NCBI GenBank assembly: GCA_019634595.1 | Contig: JAHCBC010000003.1 | Location: 682,001-746,000 of the forward strand | Reading direction: 5' to 3' | Length of the DNA: 64,000 nt | From: Akkermansiaceae bacterium | GTDB lineage: Bacteria; Verrucomicrobiota; Verrucomicrobiia; Verrucomicrobiales; Akkermansiaceae | Shown here: positions 8,148 to 17,717 of the stretch, piece by piece | Position numbering within the stretch: the first letter of the stretch is position 1 | Layout: every line of letters starts with the position of its first letter | Made by a program: the position numbers and the translations under genes | Notes under the pieces: generated by a model | Told to the model about the DNA's origin: nothing | The model's input: the letters and a program-made list of their open reading frames with translations, nothing else | Database searches by the model: none

Positions 8148-9431
8148 TCAGCGGGAGAACAGTCCGCGCTTCTTCACGACGATGGTCTCGCCGCCCAGTT
8201 TCCTCAACGTCTCGTCCAGGGATTCGATCCCCTTGCTGAGCGTCGCGAAGTAGTTGTTCATCTCGATGGTGGGCTTGGTGAAAGCCTCGCGGGTTTCCGT
8301 CGTCAGCCGGTTGATCGACTGGATGAACGCGCCCTCGACATGCGTCTGGTGGGTGTCGAGCCGCGTCTTCAGCGTTTCCCCCGCATCCGCCAGCAACTTC
8401 GTCGCCAGGTTCAGGTCCACCAGGAACCGCTCGTGCGCCTTCGTCAGGGAAGCGGCGAAGGCCGGGATGTCCTCCACTTCGGAGAAGAAGTCACCCTTGT
8501 CCCGCTTCGTGTCATTGAGGCGGGGCAGCAGCTTCTCGTTGCAGAACACGTCGATGGTCGTGAGCATTTCCTCCTCGTGTTTCTGCATCACCGCCATCGG
8601 GAAGGACAGGATGATCGAGAGGATGAGCCCGAGGAACGTGGTGTCGAAAACCACCCCCAGGCCGCTGGTGAGCTTGTTGATGGATTCCTTCAGCATCTCC
8701 AGGTCGTCAGCACCTGCGGAAAGAGAACTCACCGCAACCGAGAGTCCCTGGACCGTTCCGATGAACCCGAAGATCGGGATCGCCCACAGGAACACCTTCA
8801 GCAACGTGTAGGATCCGGCGATCCGGTTTGCGTCGATGTCGGACTGCGCGTCGAGCACATTGTTGACCTCCGCGTTGTCGTTGCGCTTCTCAAAAAGCTC
8901 CAGTCCCTTCCTCAGCCGGTTCACCATCAGGCTGTCCCTGAGCTGCATCGGCAGGTTGTAGATGTGGTCGATGAAACCGGGGACCGTCTCCGAGGTGATC
9001 TCGTCCCCGAGGGACTTCGGCAGGATGTCCAGGAGCATCGCCCGCTGCTGCCGGACGGATTTCCGCCACTTCATCACCAGGATCACCACCCCCCAGACGA
9101 AGAAAAACGTCTCAGCGTAGTTCACCCAACCCCGCCGCAGGAAAAGGTCCGAAACGGGATTCGGAGGAAATGGCACCAGCGCGACCATGAACGCCACCGT
9201 GATCGCGATCGCCAGGCCGAGGCTGAGCAGGAAGTTCACGTTCGCGTGGTCTTCCTCCTCCCAGCCTCCGCGCAGCTTGTGCCGCGCCTTTTTGGTTCTT
9301 GTCGGAGCTTCACGTTGCGCCGGAGCGGGTATCTCGAATTTCTCGGAGCATGAAGGGCAGGCGACCACTTGGCCGGCGTTCTCATCTTCCGTTGTCATGT
9401 TGATCCCGCAGTGGGGGCACTGGAATTCCAT
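8148..9431 (-). CDS. MotA/TolQ/ExbB-like channel protein with N-terminal zinc ribbon
   Basis: A 427-residue inner-membrane protein. Residues 1-33 form a zinc ribbon (C5-x2-C8 ... C25-x2-C28) of the type common in Planctomycetes and Verrucomicrobia. Two hydrophobic segments near residues 66-90 and 103-121 come next, then the conserved MotA/TolQ/ExbB pair: LWAIPIFGFIGTVQGLS and VVFDTTFLGLILSIILSFP. A cytoplasmic tail of about 130 residues, predicted helical, closes the protein. It heads an operon with two ExbD-like genes, giving one channel protein plus two possible partners. No TonB or OmpA-domain gene accompanies it, so the output of the proton flow is unknown. Confidence 0.82.
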   Translation of the reverse strand: MEFQCPHCGINMTTEDENAGQVVACPSCSEKFEIPAPAQREAPTRTKKARHKLRGGWEEEDHANVNFLLSLGLAIAITVAFMVALVPFPPNPVSDLFLRRGWVNYAETFFFVWGVVILVMKWRKSVRQQRAMLLDILPKSLGDEITSETVPGFIDHIYNLPMQLRDSLMVNRLRKGLELFEKRNDNAEVNNVLDAQSDIDANRIAGSYTLLKVFLWAIPIFGFIGTVQGLSVAVSSLSAGADDLEMLKESINKLTSGLGVVFDTTFLGLILSIILSFPMAVMQKHEEEMLTTIDVFCNEKLLPRLNDTKRDKGDFFSEVEDIPAFAASLTKAHERFLVDLNLATKLLADAGETLKTRLDTHQTHVEGAFIQSINRLTTETREAFTKPTIEMNNYFATLSKGIESLDETLRKLGGETIVVKKRGLFSR

Positions 9432-9649
9432 TGTTTCTTATCGGGTATGGAGGTTGTCGCCACGTCAGCAGACGACGCGGAGTGTCAGTTTGTAAGCGTG
9501 GGCGGGATGCGCAAGAAATCTCCGCCGGAAAATGCCCCGGCGCGGCATCCGACCCATTTTTCATTGGCAGTGAGAGGATTCCCGTCTAATCGACGTTTTC
9601 CGTCTCAACAGCCGGAAGCGCTTCCGGAATCTTCCCATAACCCATCCCC

Positions 9650-11797
9650 ATGAAACCCACCAGCTTGCTGCTGGCGTGCCGTCTCGCCGCCATCCCGTCC
9701 CTTTTCTGCCTCAGCGGGATTGCCCCCGCAGCCCCTCTCTATTGGGATAGCAACGGACTGACCGCCGGCTCCAGTTCGACCACCTCCGGGGGAGGGAACA
9801 ACACATGGGGGCAGAACAATGTGTGGTCCACCTCGCCGGACGGCGATATCGCGACCATCGGCTACATCCAGGACAGCGACGTATTCCTGGCGGCCGGAAA
9901 CACCGCCGCCGGGACGAGTGCGACCGGATCCTACATCATTCGCATCAACGGCGCGCAGAGAGCCAACAGCATCACCTTTGAAGAGGGCACCGTTACCCTC
10001 AGCTCCGGAAATGCCAGTGGAGCCTACGCGGCGAATGGAGGATCGATTTCCCTGGGAGCAGGGGGCATCACGCTGGCATCGGGCCTCGACGGCACCGCGG
10101 TGATCGCCACCGGTCTGGGCACGCTGGCGCTGACCGCCAGCCAAAGCTGGACCAACAACTCCATCCGCCTCCTGGAAATCCAGACGGGCGTCGCAGGCAC
10201 CGCAACCACCGGGAACACCCAGACCCTCACCGCGGGAAGTCCGGGCACCGGCTCGAATGGCGCGATCACCATCTCCGGCGCGATCTCCGATGGAAGCGGT
10301 GGCGGTACCCTGGCCTTCACGAAAACCGGCAACAACAACGTCGTACTCTCCGGCAACAACACCTACACCGGACTTACCACGGTGGGCGCGGGAGGAATCC
10401 TGACCGTCCGCAGCAACAATGCTCTCGGCTCCAGCACGGTGGGAACCGAGATCGCCGCGAACGGAGCCCTCCGCCTTGAGAACAACGTCACCGTCACCGG
10501 GGAAACCCTGAAGATCACCGGGACCCCGCTCACCGGAAACAGCGCGGCCCTGGTCAACCAGTCGGGAGACAACGTCTGGACGGGGAACGTCACCCTCGAC
10601 AACAGCAGCGGCAACAACTCCCGCTTCAGCTCCAACAGCGGCACCCTCGACCTGCGCGGCGACGTATTCATCGACAGCAGCGCCGCAACCGGCGGAGCCG
10701 GCACCGGTCTGGTCCTCACCGGAAACGGCGGAGTCTCCACCATTTCCGGAAACATCAGCGGCGCGGGCAACAACCAGCACCTCATCAAGAATGGCTCCAG
10801 CACCTGGGTCCTCTCCGGCAACAACACCTACGCCGGGATCACCCGTGTGGATGACGGCGTCCTCAGCATCTCCTCCTTCGCCAACAATCTCGGTAATCCC
10901 AGCACCTCGTCGCCCAACAACACGTCCATCAACCTGGGCGAAGGCAATACCACCGGCACCCTCCGCTACACCGGAACGGGTGAAACGGTCACCCGCACCT
11001 TCACCCTGCGGCCCGGCGGTGCCAACACCGGAGGCGGCGTCATCGAACAGTCCGGGGACTCAGGCGTCCTCATCCTGTCAGGCAACATCACCTCCACCAG
11101 CGCGACGGTGGGAAAAAACCTGACCCTCCAGGGGTCCACGGCAGCAACCGGCGAAGTGACCGGGAACATCTCCAACAGCGGGGGGCCTGACATCTCCGTC
11201 ACCTCCCTGACCAAGGCGGGCACCGGCTCCTGGACCCTTTCCGGAACGGACAAATCCTACACCGGAACCACCACGGTCACCGGAGGCACCCTCAACGTCA
11301 CCACCCGCCTGACCGGCACTTCCGCACTGGACATCGCCAACGGCACCCTCGCACTGGCGGCCGCGGACCGCCTCCAGAATGCCGCCGCCGTCACGCTCCG
11401 CGAAGGCGGCATCCTCCAGACAGCGGGCAGCGAGACTTTCTCCACCCTCGCCGTCAGGGGGGCCTCCACCCTCGACCTGTCCGTCGGCTCCAGCCTGGTC
11501 AACTTCGCCAACTCCTCCGGCGCGGACTGGACAGGCGGCCTCCTCACCATCCTTGGCTGGAACGGCACGGCCGATGTCGGCGGCGGGGCGGAGCAGATCG
11601 TTTTTGCCGGTGGCACATCCGGGCTGACCAGCGGTCAGGTCAGCCAGATCCGGTTCTTGCTCTCTGACGACCTCTACAGTGCCAAGATCCTCGCCTCCGG
11701 CGAAATCGTCCCCGATGCCCTGATCCCTGAGGCCTCCACCGCCGCCCTCGCGATCCTCGGCAGCATGGGCCTCGTGTTGCGCCGCCGCCGGAAGTAA
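9650..11797 (+). CDS. Secreted autotransporter-repeat protein with PEP-CTERM tail
   Basis: Large surface or matrix protein of 715 residues. It has an N-terminal signal peptide (MKPTSLLLACRLAAIP ... APAAP) and an extended beta-helical body rich in G, T, N and S. The body contains several PATR-type repeats such as LSGNNTYTGLTTV, LSGNNTYAGITRV and LSGTDKSYTGTTTV. It ends in a PEP-CTERM variant: PEAST, a hydrophobic segment and RRRRK. PEP-CTERM tails are processed by an exosortase (not in the window), which suggests export and attachment to exopolysaccharide. No passenger catalytic domain is seen and no autotransporter barrel is present. A good terminator follows. Confidence 0.88.
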   Translation: MKPTSLLLACRLAAIPSLFCLSGIAPAAPLYWDSNGLTAGSSSTTSGGGNNTWGQNNVWSTSPDGDIATIGYIQDSDVFLAAGNTAAGTSATGSYIIRINGAQRANSITFEEGTVTLSSGNASGAYAANGGSISLGAGGITLASGLDGTAVIATGLGTLALTASQSWTNNSIRLLEIQTGVAGTATTGNTQTLTAGSPGTGSNGAITISGAISDGSGGGTLAFTKTGNNNVVLSGNNTYTGLTTVGAGGILTVRSNNALGSSTVGTEIAANGALRLENNVTVTGETLKITGTPLTGNSAALVNQSGDNVWTGNVTLDNSSGNNSRFSSNSGTLDLRGDVFIDSSAATGGAGTGLVLTGNGGVSTISGNISGAGNNQHLIKNGSSTWVLSGNNTYAGITRVDDGVLSISSFANNLGNPSTSSPNNTSINLGEGNTTGTLRYTGTGETVTRTFTLRPGGANTGGGVIEQSGDSGVLILSGNITSTSATVGKNLTLQGSTAATGEVTGNISNSGGPDISVTSLTKAGTGSWTLSGTDKSYTGTTTVTGGTLNVTTRLTGTSALDIANGTLALAAADRLQNAAAVTLREGGILQTAGSETFSTLAVRGASTLDLSVGSSLVNFANSSGADWTGGLLTILGWNGTADVGGGAEQIVFAGGTSGLTSGQVSQIRFLLSDDLYSAKILASGEIVPDALIPEASTAALAILGSMGLVLRRRRK

Positions 11798-11834
11798 GCG
11801 GAAGGTCGCGCCTCCTCAAAAGCGTCACCGGAAA

Positions 11835-11870
11835 AGCCCCCGTCCACCTCTGGACGCGGGCTCTTTTCTT
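11835..11870 (+). terminator. Rho-independent terminator after the repeat protein gene
   Basis: AGCCCCCGTCCA (11835-11846) pairs with TGGACGCGGGCT (11851-11862) with one internal mismatch and a CCTC loop, followed by CTTTTCTT. It ends 38 bp before the next gene. The preceding AAAA would allow it to work on the other strand as well. Confidence 0.7.
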
Positions 11871-11908
11871 GCTAGATTCCGGGTGCTTCCGAACCAATCA
11901 CCACCACC

Positions 11909-12958
11909 ATGTCCTCCGCCCTCGGCTACGCTTCCTTGTCCGCCACCGACACCCTCAAACCCTTCAACTTCGAACGCCGCGATCCGACCGCGCGCGATGT
12001 CGAAATCGAGATCCTCTTTTGCGGGGTCTGCCACTCCGACCTCCACACGGCCCGCAACGAGTGGCAGAACACCGTCTATCCCTGCGTTCCCGGCCACGAA
12101 ATCGTCGGCCGTGTGACCCGCGTGGGGAGCCACGTCAGCAAGTTCAAGGTCGGCGATCTCGCCGCCGTCGGCTGCATGGTGGACTCCTGCCAGGAATGTC
12201 CGAACTGCAAGCAGCACCTGGAACAGTTCTGCGAGAAAGGAGCCATTTTCACCTACAACGCCCCTGACAAGCATACGGATGGCGGCCATACCTTCGGCGG
12301 TTACTCGGACAGCGTCACGGTCGATGAGTCCTTCGTCCTGAGCGTCCCGGAAAACCTCGATCTCGCGGCCACCGCCCCCCTGCTCTGCGCGGGTATCACC
12401 ACCTATTCCCCGATCAAGCGCTGGGGCATCCAGAAGGGAGACAAGGTGGGCGTCGTGGGCCTCGGAGGACTGGGCCACATGGCACTGAAGTTCGCCCATG
12501 CGTTCGGGGCAAAGGTTGTCCTTTTCACCACCTCCCCCGGAAAGGCGGAGGACGCGAAACGGCTCGGCGCATCCGAGGTGGTGATCTCGAAGAACGAGGA
12601 CGAAATGAACGCCCACCTCGGCAGCTTCGACTTCATCATCGACTGCGTCTCCGCGGAGCACGACATCAACATCTACCTGAACCTCCTCAAGCTGGACGGC
12701 ACCCTCACCCTTGTGGGCGCTCCGGAGAAGCCGCTGCCGGTTTCTTCCTTCAACCTCATCTTCGGCCGGAAGATCCTCACCGGCTCCCTGATCGGCGGGA
12801 TCAAGGAGACGCAGGAGATGCTGGATTTCTGCGGTGAGCACAACATCACCTCGGATATCGAGATGATCGACATCGACTACGTCAACACCGCCTACGACCG
12901 GCTGTTGAAAAGCGATGTGAAATACCGCTTCGTCATCGACATGAAGTCGCTGAAGTGA
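11909..12958 (+). CDS. Zinc-dependent NAD(P) alcohol dehydrogenase, YahK/CAD-like
   Basis: Medium-chain dehydrogenase reducing aldehydes to alcohols (or the reverse) in the cytoplasm. The 349-residue protein shows the catalytic zinc ligands Cys41 (GVCHSD), His63 (PGHE) and the later Cys of LLCAGIT. The structural zinc cysteines are at 94, 97, 100 and 108, and the Rossmann motif GLGGLGH lies near residue 185. The combination LLCAGITTYSP and PGHEIVGRV is typical of the YahK/cinnamyl alcohol dehydrogenase group, usually NADPH dependent with broad aldehyde range. It stands alone after a terminator; the next, damaged gene begins about 40 bp downstream. The substrate is not predictable. Confidence 0.93.
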   Translation: MSSALGYASLSATDTLKPFNFERRDPTARDVEIEILFCGVCHSDLHTARNEWQNTVYPCVPGHEIVGRVTRVGSHVSKFKVGDLAAVGCMVDSCQECPNCKQHLEQFCEKGAIFTYNAPDKHTDGGHTFGGYSDSVTVDESFVLSVPENLDLAATAPLLCAGITTYSPIKRWGIQKGDKVGVVGLGGLGHMALKFAHAFGAKVVLFTTSPGKAEDAKRLGASEVVISKNEDEMNAHLGSFDFIIDCVSAEHDINIYLNLLKLDGTLTLVGAPEKPLPVSSFNLIFGRKILTGSLIGGIKETQEMLDFCGEHNITSDIEMIDIDYVNTAYDRLLKSDVKYRFVIDMKSLK

Positions 12959-12999
12959 CGTCCCCTTGCGGTCCGCCCGCTTTCCCGCTAAAGGCCGGA

Positions 13000-13658
13000 A
13001 TGGTGAAAATCCTTCCGGCCTTTCTCGCGCTCATCTGCGGCCTCGCGCTCGGCTGGATCGCCCGTGGTCCCGCCGAAGCCAGAAGCACCGCCCCCGCCGC
13101 CGATCCACCATCCCGCAAAACCCAGCGCCCCACACCGACCCGGCCCCCATCTGTTCCCGCATCCCCTGCCACCCTGACGAACCCCGCGCTGCCTTCGCCT
13201 GGGTCACGGATGCCTCCAAGAAAAACACCAACTTGGAGAACAGCCCGGCTTATGTGAAAGCCGCCGGAGCGATGATTGATGTCGATTTCAACGAAGTCTG
13301 GAAGCATGTCCGGATGATCCGGGAACCGCTCGCCAAAGAATTCATCCGCCGGAAGGGGGTGGTCGAAATGGACCGTATTCTCCTTCGCTACTGGATCTCT
13401 CCGGAAGACAATCGCCTGCCCCGCCAGGATTTCCTGCCCCTCGACGACGCATTCAGGGATTGGCAACGGACGACCGCTTTTTTCCACAATGCGAAAATCA
13501 CTCCCCTCAATGGAGAAAACGAGTTCGACGCGCACCGACGGACGTGGCTGGAAATCAACAACCGGCTCCTTGACCAACCCCTCCGGCCCGAAATCCGGCA
13601 GGCGCTGGAGCGCCGCAATGCGCAACTCATCCACAACATGAATGCCTCTGCAAATTGA
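13000..13658 (+). pseudogene. Small membrane-anchored protein gene, apparently frameshifted
   Basis: Two overlapping frames each hold half of a plausible protein. The first, from ATG 13000, gives a membrane anchor or signal (MVKILPAFLALICGLALGW) and then low-complexity Pro/Ala sequence to 13257. The second frame carries a convincing acidic, non-repetitive C-terminal part from about 13180 to 13658, beginning near DEPRAAFAWVTDASKK. Joining them needs a one-base change between roughly 13085 and 13180, a C-rich stretch. It could be a real frameshift or a sequence error. The DEPRAAFAW phrase resembles helical-repeat hypothetical proteins common in Verrucomicrobia, but I cannot name the family. Confidence 0.5.
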
Positions 13659-13711
13659 ATTGCATGCAAAAATAGCTGGCCGTGGAACGTAGTTTGTTTA
13701 GAACACGCACA

Positions 13712-14965
13712 ATGGCTACCCAAACCCTTCCTTCCGTCCCCAACAAGAGAGCGGCTTATCTGGCTCTGGCCGCGGCTTTCCTTGGCTGGCTTTTCGATGG
13801 CTTTGAAATCGGCCTTTTCCCCGTGGTCGCACGCCCCGCGCTGCTCGACATGCTCGGGCCTGGCCATGAGGGAGAGGTCGGAAAGTGGATGGGCATCATC
13901 ACCGCCGCCTTCCTGGTCGGGGCCGCCCTCGGCGGCGCGGCCTTCGGCTGGCTGGGCGACAAGATCGGCCGGGTGAAGGCGATGTCGTTCAGCATCCTCT
14001 GCTACTCCCTGTTCAGCGGCGCGGGCTATTTCGCGCAGGAACCCTGGCATCTGGGCGCGTTCCGTTTCATCGCAGCCCTCGGGATGGGCGGTGAATGGGC
14101 ACTGGGCGTCGCCCTGGTGATGGAAGTCTGGCCGGAAAAACACCGCCCTTGGCTGGCGGGTGCCATCGGCGCGGCGGCGAACCTCGGGATGGTCATCGTC
14201 GGCGTCATCGCCATGTACGTCCATGTGACCGTGGACTCCTGGCGCTGGATGTTCCTCGTGGGGGCATCCCCCGCCATCCTCACCTTCCTGATCCGGCTCT
14301 TTGTCCCGGAGTCGGAGAAATGGCAACATGCCAAGGAGGCATCCCGCACCGACGCCTCCCCGCTGCGGCAGGTGCTCACCCACCACGTCCTGCTGAAGCG
14401 GACGCTCGTCGGCATCGTCCTTTCCTCCGTGGCGCTGATCGGCACCTGGGCGTCCGTGCAATGGATCCCGTTGTGGGCCGACGTGATGTCAAAGGGCGAC
14501 TCCGGCGCAAAGGCGAGCGCCCACATGATCTCCTCATGGGGAGCGGTCACCGGCAGCCTGCTGGCACCCATGTTGCTGGGACGTTTCAGCCGCCGCTGGG
14601 GGTATTTCACGCTTTGCGCGCTTTCGCTCATCGTTTGCGCCTGGCTGTTCCGGACGCAGACGGAGTACAACAACCAGTTCCTGTTCTACGTCTATCTGGC
14701 GGGCACGGCGACCGCGGCCTTCTACGGCTTCTTCCCCCTCTACCTGCCGGAGCTGTTTCCGACGGCCGTGCGGGCGACCGGCCAGGGTCTTTGCTACAAC
14801 GCGGGCCGTCTGGTCGCCGCCGTGGGCGCCCTCACCAGCGGCCACCTGGTCGCCCACTACGGAGGTTATCCGCAGATGGGTGCGGTGATCACGCTGATCT
14901 ACATCGTCGGCATGATCGCCATCTGGTTCGCTCCGGAGACGAAGGGCAAGCCGCTGCCGGAGTGA
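13712..14965 (+). CDS. MFS transporter, organic acid/sugar:H+ symporter type
   Basis: A 12-segment major facilitator of 417 residues from ATG 13712 (MATQTLPSVPNKR); a GTG ten codons earlier is less likely. It shows the early acidic motif LGWLFDGFEIGLF in segment 1 and the loop 2-3 signature GWLGDKIGRVKAM. MGGEWALGVAL is seen in segment 4 and FPTAVRATGQGLCYNAGR in segment 11. This pattern fits the AAHS/SHS group (aromatic acid, sialate or monocarboxylate:H+ symporters). There is no metabolic neighbour to name the substrate: the upstream gene is a damaged small membrane protein and the convergent downstream gene is YqhA. Confidence 0.88.
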   Translation: MATQTLPSVPNKRAAYLALAAAFLGWLFDGFEIGLFPVVARPALLDMLGPGHEGEVGKWMGIITAAFLVGAALGGAAFGWLGDKIGRVKAMSFSILCYSLFSGAGYFAQEPWHLGAFRFIAALGMGGEWALGVALVMEVWPEKHRPWLAGAIGAAANLGMVIVGVIAMYVHVTVDSWRWMFLVGASPAILTFLIRLFVPESEKWQHAKEASRTDASPLRQVLTHHVLLKRTLVGIVLSSVALIGTWASVQWIPLWADVMSKGDSGAKASAHMISSWGAVTGSLLAPMLLGRFSRRWGYFTLCALSLIVCAWLFRTQTEYNNQFLFYVYLAGTATAAFYGFFPLYLPELFPTAVRATGQGLCYNAGRLVAAVGALTSGHLVAHYGGYPQMGAVITLIYIVGMIAIWFAPETKGKPLPE

Positions 14966-14967
14966 CC

Positions 14968-15519
14968 TCAGTGTGCCTTGGCCTTGCCGCCGCCGGAGGT
15001 CATCCGGTCCACATAGGCGAGGATCAGCGCGGACACGACGAAGGTGAGGTGGATGCCCACCTGGGCGATGATCACGTCATTGCCCACCTCCTTCGCATTG
15101 ATGAAGGTCTTCAGAAGGTGGACGGACGAGATGCCGATGAGCGCCATCGCCAGCTTCACCTTCAGCACGCCCGCGTTCACATGCGACAGCCATTCCGGCT
15201 GGTCGGGGTGCTTCTGGAGGTTCAGGCGTGAAACGAACGTCTCATAACCGCCGACGATCACCATGATCAGCAGGTTGGCGATCATCACCACGTCGATCAG
15301 CCCCAGCACGGTGAGCATGATCTCCGTTTCACCGATGCTCGACGCCTTTCCGATCAGGTGCCACAGCTCCACCAGGAAGTGGAAGACATAGACGCACTGC
15401 GCCACAATCAGGCCGAAATACAACGGGGCCTGGAGCCAGCGGCTGAAGAAAATGAGGTTTCCCAGCGTCCGGTGGAATGCTGGCTGGTGGGGTGAAGGAG
15501 GCGCTTCTTCTGGGCTCAT
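14968..15519 (-). CDS. yqhA: YqhA/UPF0114 family inner-membrane protein
   Basis: A 183-residue integral membrane protein with about four hydrophobic helices: LYFGLIVAQCVYVFHFL, MLTVLGLIDVVMIANLLIMV, LKVKLAMALIGISSVHLL and VGIHLTFVVSALILAYV. The family hallmarks VGGYETFVSRL and the Lys/Ser pattern KLAMALIGISSVHLLKTF identify the TIGR00645/UPF0114 family. Its biochemical role is poorly known. It has its own start with no nearby partner and converges on the MFS gene with a 2-bp gap. Confidence 0.88.
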   Translation of the reverse strand: MSPEEAPPSPHQPAFHRTLGNLIFFSRWLQAPLYFGLIVAQCVYVFHFLVELWHLIGKASSIGETEIMLTVLGLIDVVMIANLLIMVIVGGYETFVSRLNLQKHPDQPEWLSHVNAGVLKVKLAMALIGISSVHLLKTFINAKEVGNDVIIAQVGIHLTFVVSALILAYVDRMTSGGGKAKAH

Positions 15520-15598
15520 GTGGGATGGGAGAGCGGAAGCTCAGCCGATGCCAGCCATGCCGCCAACTGGAAATTTCCCTCCAGCTTCCACTTCCCGC

Positions 15599-16345
15599 TC
15601 ACCGTCTGCGGCGCCGCGCCAGTGCCAGCCCCCCGAAGACGGCGGAAAGCACCAGCGAAGATGGCTCCGGGATGATCTGCACGTTCACCGCCTGGATGCC
15701 CACATGGGCGCTCCCTGATGTCGCGCCGAGGGATTTGAGAATAAAGGAAATCTCCAACAGGTCCGAGGCATTGTCAGGCCGGAAATCGAGTTGGAACAAG
15801 GTGGCGGGTCTCGCCCCGGACGTATCTCCGAAAACCCTGCTATCCAAAGTCAATGATGTCGCCCCATTCAAGCTCGCCTGGAGTTCCCCCGTGCCACGGA
15901 AGCCGGTCGCCCAGATATTCACCCGATAGAACTCGTCCGCCAGAAGCGCTGTCCCGCCGGTCACCGTGAACTTCACCCCCTCCCCGACCGTTGCCAGATT
16001 TTCGTCGAGAACATACCCGATCGGCGCGGCACTCCGGCCCGTCCATGAATAGTTGTGAACCGCACTTCCCGCCCCGCGGACATTGCCGGTGGTGGCCGCC
16101 GTGATACTGCTGATATAGCCGGGTGCGCCCGCACCCGGACCACCCGGGAGCGTGTTCGTCGCCACCACCGAAGCGACTCCGGTCGCACTGGTGGTGTTCC
16201 ACGCCGCCCAGTTCAGGACCGATCCCGCATCCAGTTGGGTGTTCGAGGCGTTGGGGGCGTTGGTCACAACCGTGCCCGTCAGGGTTGCGGCGGAAGCTCC
16301 CGCGTTCATCAGAATCACGCAAGAACCCCACTTCAGAAATTTCAT
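15599..16345 (-). CDS. Small secreted PEP-CTERM protein
   Basis: A 248-residue exported protein: signal peptide MKFLKWGSCVILMNAGASA, a beta-rich body and a textbook PEP-CTERM tail (IIPEPSSLVLSAVFGG then ARRRRR). The body has no recognised enzymatic motif. Such proteins are thought to be sorted by exosortase to the envelope or the extracellular polysaccharide. It is the only one of the three PEP-CTERM genes here without autotransporter-type repeats. It is transcribed divergently from the aminotransferase gene, 106 bp away. Confidence 0.85.
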   Translation of the reverse strand: MKFLKWGSCVILMNAGASAATLTGTVVTNAPNASNTQLDAGSVLNWAAWNTTSATGVASVVATNTLPGGPGAGAPGYISSITAATTGNVRGAGSAVHNYSWTGRSAAPIGYVLDENLATVGEGVKFTVTGGTALLADEFYRVNIWATGFRGTGELQASLNGATSLTLDSRVFGDTSGARPATLFQLDFRPDNASDLLEISFILKSLGATSGSAHVGIQAVNVQIIPEPSSLVLSAVFGGLALARRRRR

Positions 16346-16451
16346 GTGTATTCCTTAATGGGAACCGCTCCCAGCCTGCAAAGATAAATTTCCCATCCTC
16401 CTTCAGATAACGATTGCCCCCCCCCTTCCGATTTTCTCCACTCCGCCCATC

Positions 16452-17717
16452 ATGAGCGCCTCGCTTCTCGACCAATACACGATGCCGAACTACCGCCGCT
16501 ACGAGTTCTACCCGGAACGCGGCGAAGGCTCGTATCTCTGGGACCGGGACGGCAAGAAGTATCTGGATTTCGCCGGTGGCGTCGCGGTCTGCCCGCTGGG
16601 CCACTCCCATCCGGAGGTGGTGAAGGCGATCCAGGACCAGGCCGCGAAGCTGATCCACGTCTCGAACTGGTTCCAGATCCCACAACAGGGGGAGCTGGCG
16701 AAAGTGCTGGTGGAGGATGTCCTCGGCATTCCCGGGAAGTGCTTTTTCGGCAACTCCGGCGCGGAGGCGAACGAGGGGCTCATCAAGATCGCCCGGAAAT
16801 ACGGCATCGCGAAACCCGCCGCCGATGGCACACCGCGGCATGAGATCCTGACTTTCACCGGCAGTTTCCACGGCCGGACCTTCGCCACCATGACGGCGAC
16901 CGCACAGGAGAAGATCCACGGCGGCTTCGGCCCGTTGCTGCCGGGCTTCAGGTATCTTCCGTTCAACGACATCTCCGCCCTGGAAGCCGCCATCACCCCG
17001 AACACGGTGGCCATCCTGCTGGAGCCGGTGCAGGGGGAAAGCGGCGTCCACCCGGCCACGCCGGAATTCCTCCGCGCCGCGGCGAAGCTGCGGGACAAGC
17101 ACGACCTGCTGCTGCTGTTCGATGAAATCCAGTGCGGCCTCGGACGGACCGGTGAGCTGGGTGGATGGCGCTCGATCATCCCGGGGGACGAGATCCTTCC
17201 CGACGCCATCAGTTGGGCGAAATCGATCGGCAGCGGCTATGCGCTGGGTTCCTTCTGGGCCCGCAAGCGCCCTGTCGGTGATGGCATGGACCTCTGCGAC
17301 ATCCTCGGACCAGGCAGCCATGGCAGCACCTACGGTGGCTCGCCTCTCGCCTGCGCCACCGCCCTGGCGACTGTGGGAGTGATCTTGCGGGAGAACCTCG
17401 CGGCCCAGGCAAAGGCAATCGGTTCCGCCATTTCGGATGAAATCTCCTCGTGGGAGGTTCCGGCCCTCAAAGGCGTCCGCGCCTTCGGCTGCATGATCGG
17501 ACTACAGCTCGACACCTCCGTGATCGAGGCGAACGATGACTTCAAAACCTCCGGCAAGGCGGCCTCCATCTGGGTCGGCCAGCTTTTGATGGATGCCGGA
17601 CTGCTGGTGATCCCCGCCGGGCTGGATGTCGTCCGCCTGCTGCCGCCTCTGAACGCCAGTGGCGCAGAGGCGGCTGAAGCACTGGAGATCCTGAAAAGGG
17701 TGCTGGCCGCGGTCTGA
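16452..17717 (+). CDS. argD: Acetylornithine/succinyl-type class III aminotransferase
   Basis: PLP-dependent class III aminotransferase; the ArgD reaction converts N-acetylglutamate semialdehyde and glutamate to N2-acetylornithine and 2-oxoglutarate in arginine synthesis. The 421-residue protein has NSGAEANEGLIK (residues 101-112), SFHGRTFATMTATAQ around residue 145, LLFDEIQCGLGRTG (Asp224, Gln227) and the Schiff-base Lys257 in WAKSIGSG. HGSTYGGSPLACATA closes the cofactor pocket. The AKSIGSG context differs slightly from the common AKGLGGG. It stands alone, with no other arg gene nearby, so a different omega-amino substrate cannot be excluded. Confidence 0.88.
   Translation: MSASLLDQYTMPNYRRYEFYPERGEGSYLWDRDGKKYLDFAGGVAVCPLGHSHPEVVKAIQDQAAKLIHVSNWFQIPQQGELAKVLVEDVLGIPGKCFFGNSGAEANEGLIKIARKYGIAKPAADGTPRHEILTFTGSFHGRTFATMTATAQEKIHGGFGPLLPGFRYLPFNDISALEAAITPNTVAILLEPVQGESGVHPATPEFLRAAAKLRDKHDLLLLFDEIQCGLGRTGELGGWRSIIPGDEILPDAISWAKSIGSGYALGSFWARKRPVGDGMDLCDILGPGSHGSTYGGSPLACATALATVGVILRENLAAQAKAIGSAISDEISSWEVPALKGVRAFGCMIGLQLDTSVIEANDDFKTSGKAASIWVGQLLMDAGLLVIPAGLDVVRLLPPLNASGAEAAEALEILKRVLAAV

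Noticed and set aside
6199..9431. Zorya-type defence system (ZorA/ZorB)
   Set aside because: The MotA-like gene fits in part, but no OmpA-type peptidoglycan-binding domain is seen in the partners and no ZorC, ZorD or ZorE gene is next to them.
9605..10780. Minus-strand frame of 391 residues in the first repeat protein
   Set aside because: Shadow of a Gly/Thr-rich gene; no motif.
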